Source of the DNA: JAZGGS01 sp963749485
GTDB lineage: Bacteria > Bacteroidota > Ignavibacteria > Ignavibacteriales > Ignavibacteriaceae
Length of the DNA: 64,000 nt
Reading direction: 5' to 3'
Assembly (NCBI GenBank): GCA_963749485.1
Contig: CAVVMV010000004.1
Location: forward strand, 1-64,000
The notes below the pieces were generated by a model. The model had not been told where the DNA came from. It worked only from the letters and a program-made list of their open reading frames with translations, and made no database searches. The translations under genes and the position numbers were made by a program. Shown piece by piece: positions 37,364 to 49,010 of the stretch. Position 1 is the stretch's first letter; each line of letters starts with the position of its first letter.

Positions 37364-37798
37364 TCAAAATGTCACATTAAAAACTTTTCGACCCTTTAAA
37401 TATTGGCCCAATTCGATTGAACTTGCGATTAAGGCCAATATCCCTACACCAATAGCAATAAATATTACTGTGCCCATTAAATCAAACTTATCAAATTTAA
37501 ATGATTCGATTTCTTCGAGGGAAATGCTCCCAGTAAAGTCTTCACCAAATTTATTCCCGAGCTTAAATATTTTTCTGCCCGAACCATAAATTGAATCCTC
37601 TTTGACTGTGTAATTATTCTCATAGAATTCATACCAGTTTTGGTCCGTTGTTCTAACTCGTAAATCTGAATATTCTTCCGTTTGAACAAACTCTTCTTTT
37701 GTTATCTCCTGGTATGAATAACAACCAACAATCTGAGTAAGTAGTGCAACAACAAGCAAACTGGAAATTAATTTTTTATAATTATTTTGTTTTTTCAT
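37364..37798 (-). CDS. lipoprotein with C-terminal membrane segment, paralogue of 40508-40954
   Basis: 144 residues. A basic N-terminus and hydrophobic stretch end in QIVGCYS, a lipobox with Cys near residue 27. The middle is polar and beta-like (DLRVRTTDQNWYEFYENNYT). A second hydrophobic segment (LMGTVIFIAIGVGILALIAS) lies near the C-terminus, followed by QYLKGRKVFNV. The order GCYS, TTD, membrane segment, LKG near the end is shared with the protein at 40508. The gene is divergent from the nucleotidase, and the Pho-box-like arrays lie between the two. Confidence 0.65.
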   Translation of the reverse strand: MKKQNNYKKLISSLLVVALLTQIVGCYSYQEITKEEFVQTEEYSDLRVRTTDQNWYEFYENNYTVKEDSIYGSGRKIFKLGNKFGEDFTGSISLEEIESFKFDKFDLMGTVIFIAIGVGILALIASSIELGQYLKGRKVFNVTF

Positions 37799-37859
37799 TT
37801 CATTTCTCTTCCACTTGTTAAATGTTCAAATAGAATATACAATGAGGTTAAATAAAAGT

Positions 37860-37903
37860 TGTCATGAAAATGTCATAAAGTTGTCATGAAATTGTAAAAA
37901 GGA
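37860..37903 (+). promoter_or_regulatory. array of 11-bp-spaced TGTCAT repeats (Pho-box-like), left
   Basis: Four direct repeats on the plus strand start at 37860 (TGTCAT), 37871 (TGTCAT), 37882 (TGTCAT) and 37893 (TGTAAA), each exactly 11 bases apart. The E. coli Pho box is two CTGTCAT units with the same 11-base period. OmpR/PhoB-family regulators bind such tandem half-sites. A partial TTTG promoter word follows at 37904. It lies in the gap between the lipoprotein gene and the nucleotidase. Confidence 0.6.
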
Positions 37904-37978
37904 TTTGCTGAACAACGCTACTTGCCAATCATCAAAAATAAAATTTACCAACTTTTTTCTTTCGGGAATTAATAAAAT

Positions 37979-38022
37979 ATATTCTGACATTTTTTTTACA
38001 ATTCCATGACAATTCCATGACA
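37979..38022 (-). promoter_or_regulatory. array of 11-bp-spaced TGTCAT repeats (Pho-box-like), right
   Basis: On the minus strand four repeats lie at 38022-38017 (TGTCAT), 38011-38006 (TGTCAT), 38000-37995 (TGTAAA) and 37989-37984 (TGTCAG), again exactly 11 bases apart. The array mirrors the left one across about 80 bases. TATATTTT, close to the TAnnTTTG promoter word, starts two bases after the last unit on the minus strand. Confidence 0.6.
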
Positions 38023-38108
38023 AGTCTTTCGTGGTATTAATAGCAATTTCCTGTAAGCAGATTTTATTTCTGCATAAAATCATTTTAATAAATAACAGGA
38101 GGTGCAGC

Positions 38109-40451
38109 ATGTTTAAAGGATTTGTTCACTTTACAGTTATTTTTCTATTCACAGTATTTAACCACAATACTGTTGCTCAGGGGGATGTGCTTACAATTCT
38201 CCATTTTAACGATTCACATTCCACACTCTCACCTTTGGGTCCGCGTACAACTAATCTTGAAGGAACACAAGGTGGAATGGCGCGTGTTGCTTCTATAATT
38301 GGCTTAACACAAATGACAGAACCAAATGTTTTACTTCTTCATGCAGGTGATGTATCTATCGGCGATCTATTTTTTACAAAGTATTTCGCTGCAGCAGAAT
38401 TTCAATTAATGAATTCTCTTGGATTTGAAGCAATGGCAGTTGGAAATCACGAGTTCGATCTGACTCCTGATGCTTTACTTGGTGCTCTGCTGGCATCATT
38501 TCCACCCGGTAGGTGGATTCCCGCTGTGTATCATCAAATTTAATCTTTGATGGAACAACACCACATCTTGAAGATTATATTGAACCTTACACCATAATTC
38601 AGAAGGGTCCTGTAAAGGTTGGTATTTTCAGTCTTCTTACTCCTGAAACAAATCTTTTTTCACAACCTGCACCAATTATAGTTTCGGAAGAAATTGTTGA
38701 GAAAGCTGCTGAGATGGTTACCACTCTAAGTGTGGCAGATTGCGATGTTATAATTCTTCTTTCACATCTGGGTGTAGCGCTGGATCAACTTGTTGCGTCT
38801 TACGTTCCGGGAATTGATGTAATTGTGAGCGGACATGATCATTACAAATTTGAAACTCCACTAACAATTACTGATCCATTGGGTGGAACTACTTTATTAG
38901 TTCAGGCAAGATCTAACTATATGTATGCTGGAAAAATGAAGTTAGAAATTAATGGTGATGATGTTCAGTTGCTTGATTATCAATTAATTCCATCTTGATG
39001 AAAATATTCCGGAGGAACCAACTGTTAAGGCAGCTGTTGATGATTTAATATTAGGAATTGAAGCAACTTATGGTCCTGTATATTCACAGCAAATGGGTTT
39101 TGCAAATGCTTTCTTTGAGGAAGAAGCAACAGATCTTCTCAATTTGGGTGCACACGATACACCAATTGGAAACCTTGTAACCGATGCATTTAAATCAGCA
39201 TTTGCAACAGATATAGCAATACAGGCTGGGGGTTCTACTGCCCTTCCACTTTGGAAAGGTCCTTTAGTTGCAGCAGATGTGTTTAGAGTAAACGGTTATG
39301 GATTTAATACTATTAATGGATTAGGCTTTCAGATGGTTACTTTCGATATTGAGGGACAGCATTTGCTCGGATGGATTAGAGTTCGGACTTTCAGAAATAG
39401 AAAAGAATGATGAATTCCTTCTGCAGGTATCAGGTATGCAGTATTTTTATGATGGAACAATGCCAGCATCTGAAAGATTAACAGGCGTGCTAATTAATGG
39501 TTTACCAGTCGATCCAACTGCAGTTTATTCAGTTTCTGCAAATGAATTTGTTTTGAGAATGTTAGATTTTCTTGGCATTCCTTATTCAAATGTGCAGCTA
39601 TATGAAGGTATAACAGAATTCCAGGTTCTAACTGATTATATAATTAACCAGGGTGGATTTATTCATCCAAAAAAACTTGGAAGAATATTAAATGTGGGTG
39701 ATATGCAATCCCGCGGAATACTATTTGCAAATGGTTGGGTGAATTCAGAAGAAGGATTCTATCTGCCTGATCCATCACTTGCAGGTAAACTTTTCTTCAA
39801 CATTAACTTGCGCAACAGATTTATTTCGGGTGAACCGATAGGAAGAGTGAAAATAAATCTTCACAGGGAAAATTTCAGATTTAGAAGTACTGAATGTGAC
39901 TGGTTATTGATCGAAAATTCTGTTGCTACAGTTCTGGGTAAAGGAAAAGTTAATGGTACCGGCAACTATGGTTTTCTCATAGAAGCTCAAAGTGAGATTG
40001 AAGGTATCGAATGCCCGCAGGGAGGAATAAGAATAGTAATCTGGGATATTGATGATGGAGAGAGAATTGTATACGATAATCTTTTACCTCAAAGTATAAA
40101 CCGCGGAAGAATATTCATCAGAAACTTTTTGGGTGATGAAGGGGAAATGCTTGCTGCTATAGAAGATGAGAATATGGATCTTCCACTATGAATATGCTCT
40201 TGAGCAGAACTATCCAAATCCATTTAATCCATCAACCACAATAAAATACTCAGTTCCAGAATGCAGGAATTGTGCAATTGAAGGTTTACGATATAATCGG
40301 GAATGAGGTAGCAACACTCGTTAACGAAACAAAAGCACCCGGCAGCTATGAAGTATCCTTCAATGCAGCACAGCTAGCCAGTGGTGTTTACATCTATTCA
40401 TTAAGGGCAGGAAATTTTGCACAGATTAAGAAAATGGTCTTAATGAAATAA
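38109..40451 (+). CDS. T9SS-exported 5'-nucleotidase/metallophosphatase (several frame changes)
   Basis: About 780 residues. GGAGG at 38098-38102 marks the ATG at 38109; the signal peptide ends near VAQ. The metallophosphatase domain shows ILHFNDSH, HAGDVSIGD, VGNHEFDL, LLSHLG and VSGHDHY, the five metal-binding blocks of UshA-type 5'-nucleotidases. A nucleotidase C-terminal domain follows (GAHDTPIGNLVTDAF, IAIQAGGSTALPL), then a beta-sandwich region and a T9SS sorting domain (NYPNPFNPSTTIKYS ... LASGVYIYSLRAG ... KKMVLMK). Frame changes near 38505, 38995, 39375 and 40262 split it, but every piece joins cleanly. It would release phosphate from nucleotides at the cell surface. The upstream Pho-box-like arrays agree with phosphate-starvation control. 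Confidence 0.85.
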
Positions 40452-40460
40452 CAAAATTAT

Positions 40461-40496
40461 TTAGAGCCTTCCATAAGGAGGGCTCCTTTAATTTTT
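40461..40496 (+). terminator. rho-independent terminator after the nucleotidase
   Basis: 9-bp stem GAGCCTTCC (40464-40472) / GGAGGGCTC (40477-40485) with one T-G pair and loop ATAA, followed by CTTTAATTTTT. It separates the nucleotidase from the downstream lipoprotein gene. Confidence 0.75.
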
Positions 40497-40507
40497 AGGA
40501 GATGTTT

Positions 40508-40954
40508 ATGAAAAAATTAACAATAGCTATCATTATCAACTGCCTAATCTTGCAACTATTAGTTGGATGTTACTCAACAAACTATGTAACAGTTAATGAA
40601 TTAAAGGGTTATAAGGATAAAAATGATGTTATCATCACAACCACAGATAGTAAGGAGTACATACTTAAAAGAGATAGTACACATCAATACTATTCTAATT
40701 GGGAGTTTGTTGATAACAGCATCGAATGGACTGAATCAAAAGTGATATTTCAGAAAGATAACCCAAAGTTGGGAAAATATACAACGATAAATACTACCAT
40801 AGCGGAAAAGGAAATATTAAAAATTGGGATAGAAGAATTGGAAGTTATTGAAACAGTACTATTGTCTGTAGGAATATTAATAGGGGCAGTATTGATAATA
40901 GGAGCGTTAACCTGGCAAGGTCCAAATATTTCATTGAAAGGCCTGAAATTCTAA
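40508..40954 (+). CDS. lipoprotein with C-terminal membrane segment, paralogue of 37364-37798
   Basis: 148 residues. AGGAG at 40497-40501 touches an ATG at 40502, so the ATG at 40508 (MKKLTIAIIINCLILQLLV) with a 6-base spacer is preferred. A lipobox LVGC follows, then YSTNYVTVNELKGYK, a polar domain with ITTTDSKEYILKRD, and near the end a hydrophobic segment (VLLSVGILIGAVLIIGAL) and SLKGLKF. Architecture and short motifs match the lipoprotein at 37364. The two bracket the nucleotidase. Function unknown; such small lipoproteins of this lineage are uncharacterised. Confidence 0.65.
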   Translation: MKKLTIAIIINCLILQLLVGCYSTNYVTVNELKGYKDKNDVIITTTDSKEYILKRDSTHQYYSNWEFVDNSIEWTESKVIFQKDNPKLGKYTTINTTIAEKEILKIGIEELEVIETVLLSVGILIGAVLIIGALTWQGPNISLKGLKF

Positions 40955-41053
40955 TCAATATATGATTTAACAAGCAAGTTCATATGCTGAAACAAAGAAG
41001 ATGGTCCTCCTACGTTAGGCACTACGGCGGATAAATGTTGATGAAGTAAAAAT

Positions 41054-41078
41054 GAAAAAGGATAGCCGAAGCCATCCT
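41054..41078 (-). terminator. rho-independent terminator of tRNA-Phe
   Basis: Plus-strand stem AGGATAGC (41059-41066) / GCCATCCT (41071-41078); on the minus strand the loop is the stable TTCG tetraloop and the stem is followed by five T. It lies nine bases past the tRNA-Phe 3' end. Confidence 0.85.
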
Positions 41079-41087
41079 CTCTCTAAG

Positions 41088-41160
41088 TGGGCAGAGACGG
41101 AATTGAACCGCCGACACATGGATTTTCAGTCCATTGCTCTACCAACTGAGCTATCTGCCC
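41088..41160 (-). tRNA. tRNA-Phe (anticodon GAA)
   Basis: Minus-strand cloverleaf: acceptor GGGCAGA/TCTGCCC, D-arm GCTC-AGTTGGTA-GAGC, anticodon stem ATGGA/TCCAT with loop CTGAAAA (GAA), T-arm GGCGG-TTCAATT-CCGTC (one G-T pair). No encoded CCA. It lies 47 bases downstream of glmS on the same strand. Confidence 0.95.
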
Positions 41161-41207
41161 AAAAATTGAAGCACAAAAATAAAAAATTTAGTTACAATCT
41201 CAAAAAT

Positions 41208-43042
41208 TTATTCTACAGTAACACTTTTTGCAAGGTTACGGGGTTGATCTACATTAAGACCTTTGTTTACTGCAATATGGTAAGCCAGCAGTTGTAACGG
41301 GATTGAGGTTAATATTGGTCTAAACATTTCTATAGTTTCAGGAATCTTTAGTGTATAATCTGCAAGATTGTCTAGCTCGCCATCCTTCTCATCACCAACT
41401 GCTATAATTCTTCCTCCCCTTGCTCTAACTTCTTCTATATTACTTAAAATTTTATCGTACGTTGCACCTTTTGGAGCAACAAAAACAACCGGCATATCTT
41501 CATCAATTAATGCAATAGGTCCATGCTTCATTTCTGCAGCCGGGTAACCTTCTGCGTGAATATAGGATATCTCTTTAAGTTTCAACGCGCCTTCCAGGGC
41601 AACCGGAAAGTTGTAGCCCCTGCCTAGGTATAAAAAGTTTTTTGCATCTTTAAATTCATTTGCAAGGTGTTCAATTTCTTCGTTCATTTTTAAAATTGAT
41701 TCAATTTTTTCAGGAATCTTTAAAAGCTCTTCAACAACCGCTTTTCCTTCCTCCTACACTCATTCCCTTTCTTCTGGCAATAAGAAGTGTAATAAGTGCA
41801 AGAACAACAAGCTGAGATGTAAACGCTTTTGTTGATGCAACGCCAATCTCGGGTCCAGCATGAATATAGACTCCTGCCTGGCTTTCTCTTGCAATTGTGC
41901 TGCCGACAACGTTGCAAATTCCTAAAATCAATGCACCTTTGCTTTTAGCTTCTTTAAGTGCAGCTAAAGTATCAGCAGTTTCGCCGCTTTGCGAAATAAA
42001 GAAAACTGAATCTTCCCCTGTGATAATTGGATTTCTATACCTGAGTTCAGAAGCATATTCGACTTCAACAGGAATCCGTGCATACTGCTCCATCATATAC
42101 TCACCAACCAGTGCTGCATGCCACGAAGTTCCGCAGGCAGAAATTATAATTCTTTTTGAATTTACCAAACGGTCTATAACATCTGTTAATCCACCAAGCT
42201 TAGCCGTTCCTTCATCAACTAATAACCTGCCGCGCATAGAGTTACTAACAGATTCCGGCTGCTCCATTATCTCTTTAAGCATAAAATGAGGATAACCGCC
42301 TTTATCAATTTCATCAAGACTCATATTTATTTCATGTATCTCTTTTTCAATTTCTTTATCTGCAATAGTTTTTACTGTATGACTTTCCCTGGTAATAATG
42401 GCAAGTTCGCCATCATCCAGGTAAATTACCTTTTTTGTATGCGCAAGTATTGCAGAAACATCCGAAGCGACAAAATTTTCACCCTCCCCAATACCGATAA
42501 CTAGCGGCGATCCTTTACGGGCAGCAATAATCTTATCCGGTTCTTTTGCATAAATAACCGCAAGACCATAGGCACCATCAACTTCATTTAGCGCCATTTG
42601 CACAGCTTTACTAAGAGGATAATCTTTTGAAAGAAAACTATCTATAAGGTGAGCCAATACTTCTGTATCGGTATCACTTTTAAAATTATATCCTAATTTT
42701 ATAAGCCCGCGTTTTAGTGACTGGAAATTTTCAATAATCCCATTGTGAATTATGAAAAGATTTCCGTCTTGGTTTGTATGCGGATGTGCGTTTAGTTCAT
42801 TTGGTATTCCATGTGTTGCCCATCTTGTATGCCCAATTCCTAAGGGTGAGTCCAGGTTAAGTTCTGCAACTCTTTCTTCCAAAAGAGATACTTTCCCCTT
42901 ATTTTTTACAACAAGAGAATTACCTGATTTTATTATTCCTATACCAGCAGAATCGTATCCCCTGTATTCAAGTCTTTTTAATCCATCAATAAGTATAGGT
43001 ACCGAATTTTTAGCTACCTATATACCCCACAATTCCACACAT
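41208..43042 (-). CDS. glmS: glutamine-fructose-6-phosphate aminotransferase (isomerizing; two frame changes)
   Basis: About 611 residues. The start at 43042 gives MCGIVGYIG with the catalytic N-terminal Cys; after a frame change near 43012 it reads AKNSVPILIDGLKRLEYRGY and continues through GHTRWATHGIPNELNAHPH. The SIS domains follow (SACGTSWHAALVGEYMMEQY, FISQSGETADTLAALKEA, STKAFTSQLVVLALITLL). A second shift near 41745 leads to LGRGYNFPVALEGALKLKEI and the C-terminal NLAKSVTVE, the family end. It makes glucosamine-6-phosphate for peptidoglycan and surface sugars. All motifs are intact, so I treat the frame changes as read errors. It is located between the polysaccharide/C25 region and tRNA-Phe. 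Confidence 0.95.
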
Positions 43043-43121
43043 AGAACTCCCTTCATAATATTTATATTGTTATAATTAAAGTTTAATAAAATTTTACAGA
43101 TACAGGAAAAAGTTCAGCAAA

Positions 43122-46100
43122 TTATTTTACTTTTGCAAGTTTCTGGGTTTTAACTTGTGTCTTATCCGGAAACTTAGCAATAACCTTATAAAAATAAACA
43201 CCGTTGCCCAGTTCATCTCCATCCTGATCCCTTCCATCCCATTGAATTTTATTAAAACCAATTTGCAAGCGTGATTGTGGAAGAGAAATATCGCGAATTA
43301 ATCTTCCTGCAATTGTATAAACTTTAATCAGGAATTCATCAGGCAGTGTACCCCTTAACTCAAAAGTAAAATGAGTTTGCGTTTTAAATGGATTAGGATA
43401 GTTATAAACATTCCCGTAAGATTTGTTTCACTAATCCACAATAAAAATTGAACGTGAAGATGTTGAGTCGAAGAAGTTGCCAGAAGCATCTTTAGCTAAG
43501 GACTTCCAATGTATGTCTTCCATCTCTCAAGTTCCGGTGTCCAGGTAATAGTTACCTTGGAATTAGGATATTCTACAATCTCAATATTCAGATCAGGATC
43601 AGAAAACCGAAGTGGAATATTATTGATGAACAATTGTAAAAAATGCAGTGTCTAATGGTAATGGACTATTATCTTCGAGAGTTATTACAACTTCGGGGTT
43701 AGAAGAAACAATATCTTCATCAATAATCTCCTTACCATCAAATGTAATATTAAAGAGCGGTCTTATCGAGTCCCTGGCAACAAAAAATTGGTTATCAATC
43801 AAGTTATTAAATTTGAAATATTCAATCTTATCAGTTTCGGCAAAAACCTTTATTTCATTATCAAACAACATCCTATCAGTTTCAATTACATAGGTATACT
43901 TCTTCCGAACTACTATCACTTGGAATATCTACAGTAAATTGAGTGAAATAAACTATCCAGTCCATTAAGATAGAAATTCAGTTTAATATCATTCATATCT
44001 AATGGACCTACATTTCTTCCTTTAAAACTCATTGTAATGGGTAAACCCTGAAGAATTGTATCGGGATCGAAAGCTAAGTCTTCCCTTACAAAATAAATTT
44101 CCGAAGGAACCTGGTAGTCGATATTCAAACTATAAAATTCCATAGGCATACGAGGTTCCAAAAGATGAATCGGTTAACGTAAAGTTTACTTTTAAGAAGG
44201 AGTATTTAGAAGAATCGACGGAATTCAAGGGTAATGAAGCAGGGATGTTAACCAGTAAAGTATCCCACTGTTTTGTAGTATTGTTTAATCCTAATAAATC
44301 TGCTTGAAATTCACCGGTAGTACCTGGATTATCTAAGTTGTACTCAAGACTATTCCACCAGGCAGCCGGTCCAACTTTGTCTGATTCAATAGTTCCTTCA
44401 GCATCAGTATAATATCCTGCAAATTTCGAAAATTTAGTATCATAACTTAGAAAAGTACTATATGTGGAAGCATATATCTGGTCATTAGTCCAGTCCCAGC
44501 ACCATGCATAATATTTTTGAAAATCGAATATAGGGCGCCATTCTTCTACAAAGAATCCATCACTTAACCTGTGCATCCTGGTAAAATTTTGAAGTAAAGC
44601 TTCAACAGTATAGATGTAATCTTCATGCACATAAAAACCAACGAAATTCTGAAAGCTGCTGCCATCAAGAACAAGATCCGGGCGGGCTAAAGACCAATTA
44701 TTTTCAGGATCAAAAGTCCTGACAGTGTATTTCTGATTACCCGCTGTATCAACTACTGTTAGATTATAAACATACTCACCATTTGAATTTAGGTATACTC
44801 CAGCCCCATTTACTGGAAGAGAAGAGTCCCAAGCCAGCAAACCTTCAGGTACTTCTGCAGTATCAATTTGTCCGGTAGAAATGTCTATCCTGGTTATCTG
44901 GTAAGGATTTCCTGTGGGTATGTAAATAAAACCATCGCTATGATATGCTAATGTATTATTAATTTTATCATAGAATTGAGTAAATGGTCCATAAAATTGA
45001 CCTTTTGTTGTTCCATTATTTCCGGTGCCAACCCTGTATATTCTTGATTTTCCATCTCCACCGTTTTGCTGTTCCCAAAAGGAAAGATACCCAAAATAAA
45101 GATATGTACCATCAGTAGTTAATGCGGAGAGTGTTAAAGTATCAGATAATTGTGGATCTATGAAAATATCCTCTATAAAATTTTTACTTGAAACTCTTGG
45201 AGGTAATGGTTCCGTATTTAGGGAGAGACTTTTTGTCTCTTCTGAATAATTCATATTGTAAGTATAAAATGTTTTAAGGATTTTATCGTGAGCATAATAG
45301 CCGTTTTTACTATTACTGATTACAGAAAAACTTCTCACTTCACCCCAATCACCAAAACTGCTGCCATCAAAAATTCTTGCTCGCCAAAAATAAACCCCGG
45401 GAGTTAAATTTGGTGTTTCCCACTCTACAAAAGCTCCAGAAGGAAGTAATTTACCGGAGCTAATTAAGGGTGATGTAAAATTCATTGAGGTATCAATTTC
45501 AATATAGTACTCTAAGTCTCTATGCACATAGTATCCAATATCAGAAAATAAAAATTCAACCTTATTTGTCGTTGCTACAAATCCATCAATCGGTTTTAAA
45601 ATATTGGGTTGACTAATATCAAAAACTGTAAACAATTCAGATGCGATATTATCGGAATGATCTTCTTCAATAATCATTTCAGTTTCATTTATTTGAGCCG
45701 TAAGCTCATATAATCCTCCTGAATTTGGAACCCAAGGAAAATAGACTGAATCTCTTTCTCCAAAACTTGCAAGCTTTGTAGTTCCAACCTGGTATGCTGT
45801 ATCAGTAGATTCAGCAAACAATTCCACCACAACAGAATCACCAGGAAAAACAGTTCCCCAATTCATAATATTTATTTTTACTAATGTCGTATCATCTACA
45901 ACCGGACTTTCAGGGATTAGTGAAATATCGGAAGAAGTTTATAGCGAAATCCGGGTAATCTGGTAAGTGCAAGCCTCATTACTGGATCGCCAAGATAAGT
46001 TAACAATGAAACCTGTTCACCAAATATACCTCCACCAGAGACCTGATTTTTTGCATTAAAAATTGCCTTCCCTATAACATAATTTCTCTCATTAAAGATT

Positions 46101-48851
46101 TCATTAAAAGCTTTTCTATTTATCTCTTTACCTACACCCCAATATGTTAGACCCGAGGAACCAAAAAATCCGATACTTCCTTTCCCTTCAACACTGTTGA
46201 ACTGCTCTCCAAAAACATCCTGGTTATCAAAGTGAGCTGTGTAACAGGTAACACTAAAAATTACAGGCAACCTGCCAGCGTTTTCCAAAAGATAGATATC
46301 ATCAATAGTAAATACGAGATCCCACTGAAATCCAGCACCATGACCGTAATAATTAAGTAAGACTGCTCCTTTATTAATTTCCTCCCTGATTTTAGGACCT
46401 TCGCCCTGGAATGGTTCGTGTTCAGGTTTGCTTGGGATATCGAAAAACTTTGGAGCAGGAAAATCCCTGCGGCGATACATAATTATAACAAAGTTCAAGG
46501 CTTGCATCATTAAATCCGAATGAAAGTTCATCGTCCAGGTTCAGCCCGGATGCAACAACCAAAACATTCTGCTTCCAGGCTTTTGAGTCATCATTAGGAT
46601 AGTTTAATAATTTGTTTATCAATACGTTCCCTTCTTCAACACTTTCCATAGACAATCTGCCAATTGCTAAATCTGGTTTAAGATCATTTCCTGCCACAGT
46701 AACAATCAAATTATCACTTGCCGCTTGCCCATATATGGAAGCAAAAAATGGAATTGAAGGAATAAAATTTTTCCTGCTATCCGGCAGGATTTCTCTGTAG
46801 TCGTAACTCATATCCCCCATAAGAACTACATAAAAAGGAGCTGGTGTATGCCATTGTTCAAAAGCATATTTAACAAAATACTGTAATGCATATGGATCCA
46901 AAAGACCATACGAAAATTCATCATAAATCTGGTTAACATTTACAATTTTAATTCTTGGGTTTTGTATTGTAGAATCAGGAAAGTTGTTAGACCTGAAAAC
47001 ACCAAACATATCTGCAAGACCAGCAAAATCCGGATGGTAGATAATAATATAGTCAGCTCCATTAGTCAGATTTCGTAAATTTGAAGAAGCATCTGCAACA
47101 ATAGAATCTACAGTTGAAAAATGTTCAGGCGAGGCACAGAAATATTCGGTTTTGCTAAATAAAGTGTCTGTAAAAGCAACCGTTTGAAGTGAATCATTAA
47201 AAAAATAATTATTTATAAGCAACCTATTTTTTTGTGGAATATAAACAATCATATCGTTTGCCTGCCAACGCCAAATCCTGTAAAGATTCATTCCTGAAAC
47301 ATCATAATTAGTAAAATTATAATATTCACCGAATACCGTATTTAATCTCCAATACTCAAATTCTGCCCAATTAATTCTTATCTCATCATTATCAACAACC
47401 TGGCAGATATCTCCCCTAACTTCAACCTGAAGCCTATTTCCTTGTGGAAAAATATTTATACTATCCCCTGAGATATAAAATCTTTTATCAAATGTTTTAG
47501 ATTTTTGACCATCCCAAATTATACTTCCGATGGGTTGATCCGTAATAGAAATATATGCTTTGTGATCAGTGGTGCAATAGCTACTATTGGTAATACCATG
47601 CATATTAACTTTGAGTCGGACATAATGCGAATCTGCATGCCTATTTGGGAATTCATTAAATCTATGTTCAAACTTCAATGTAGGTACTCCACCAAAAGCG
47701 GTTGCTTTACCCCAAAACCAGTAATCATTATTTGCATTAGGTGCATAACCTAATCGTTCGTATATAGTATCACTCTCAAAATGGAGAGTGGTTAAATTTG
47801 ATATATAATTGCGATGTAGAATTTGGTATGAATCCAGTTCATCTTTTGATAGTTAAGTCCGGTTGAATCACTTTGATAAGAAAACCAGTACACATTGCTA
47901 AGATTGTAAATGTTCATCGTAACATTTGGTGATGGATCTGCTGGGAACCCAACAAATTGGAAATAATCACCCTGGTTAAAGATTTGATCTCCATGATCAT
48001 AAACATCAATTGGTACTGGTTCACCATTACAATAAAGTTCAATTTTATTACTTTCCGTATTACTTCCTAGCTGCACTCCAGATGCTATTAATTCTTCATA
48101 CGTTACTCTGTAGATGCCCTTTGTTTTTACATAAATTTTAAACCACTCCTTATTCGGATCATACCAATAAGATTCACCTGATACCGGATTTTGAGGAGAT
48201 GGTGGTTTACCCATCCATTGCACAGCTTGATCAAAATTTACTACAGATGATTTTAGATAATCTTCAGTGAATCCATCTTTTATATATTCAGCAGATACAC
48301 CCTTAGAGTTATAATCTATTCTGATTTTAAGATAATTATTCTTCCTAAGCTGCCTTGATACTGGCTGATACTGGAATGGAGCAAGATTAAGAGTAATAAT
48401 CTTTGCATACCTAACTGTAAAACTTGAATCAAATATTGCGGGAGTGTTTGGGAAAAAGTTATTGCTATTATAAATTGCAATGTCCATCTTATTAGCTGAA
48501 TACTCATTAAATTCAGGATCTAATTCAGGAAATGGAGGGATCATTTTATTCGAATAATCTATGGTTTTATTTTCAAGTATAGTCACTTTAGGATTTGAAC
48601 CGAACGGAATTCCAATATTTACATTGTATTCGGGCAGCCATGGTTCGCCAATGTTCCGGGAACTAAAACCACCTTCTATAATATGTTGAAATGTCTTACC
48701 ACTTATAACAGTATCAACAATTTTATATCCCTGCGAAAAATTAAATTCAATTATGATATGATCTGGTTGAGATTCAACTATATGATAAGACTGAGAGAAT
48801 GAGTTATTAAAAAGTAAAAGAGCAATAGAAAAGGAAATATACTTTACTCAT
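43122..48851 (-). CDS. second PorU-like C25 cysteine-peptidase protein with T9SS CTD (many frame changes)
   Basis: About 1,900 residues in at least seven pieces (shifts near 48800, 47810, 47690, 46500, 45900, 44150, 43920 and 43440). A signal peptide (FSIALLLFNNSFS) is followed by an N-terminal region related to PorU (GEPWLPEYNVNIGIP; EWFKIYVKTKGIYRVTYEEL). The C25 domain has His in NYYGHGAGF (codon 46340-46342) and Cys in VTCYTAHFD (codon 46244-46246). Next come beta domains with a CARDB-like look and a kelch/propeller-like segment. The CTD reads YNYPNPFKTQTHFTFELRG ... IKVYTIAGRLIRDI ... YFYKVIAKF. It may be a second sortase or a surface protease. It is twice the length of most PorU proteins. 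Confidence 0.75.
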
Positions 48852-49010
48852 ATTAAATCAATATAAATTTGGAGAAAAATTTTAACCAACATAGAACTTT
48901 ATATAAAACAGCGCAAGTCGAAAATGCTTCCAAAATTATTTACATAACTATGTTCAGATTTCCAGGATAAATCAGGAAGGAAGGTGACTAAACTAGATTA
49001 AAAAACTTGA

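Noticed and set aside
37884..38008. Long inverted repeat (TGTCATGAAATTGTAAAAA and its near-complement about 100 bases away) read as a terminator or cruciform
   Set aside because: The arms consist of 11-bp-phased direct repeats and the loop is far too long for a terminator; paired regulator-binding arrays explain it better.
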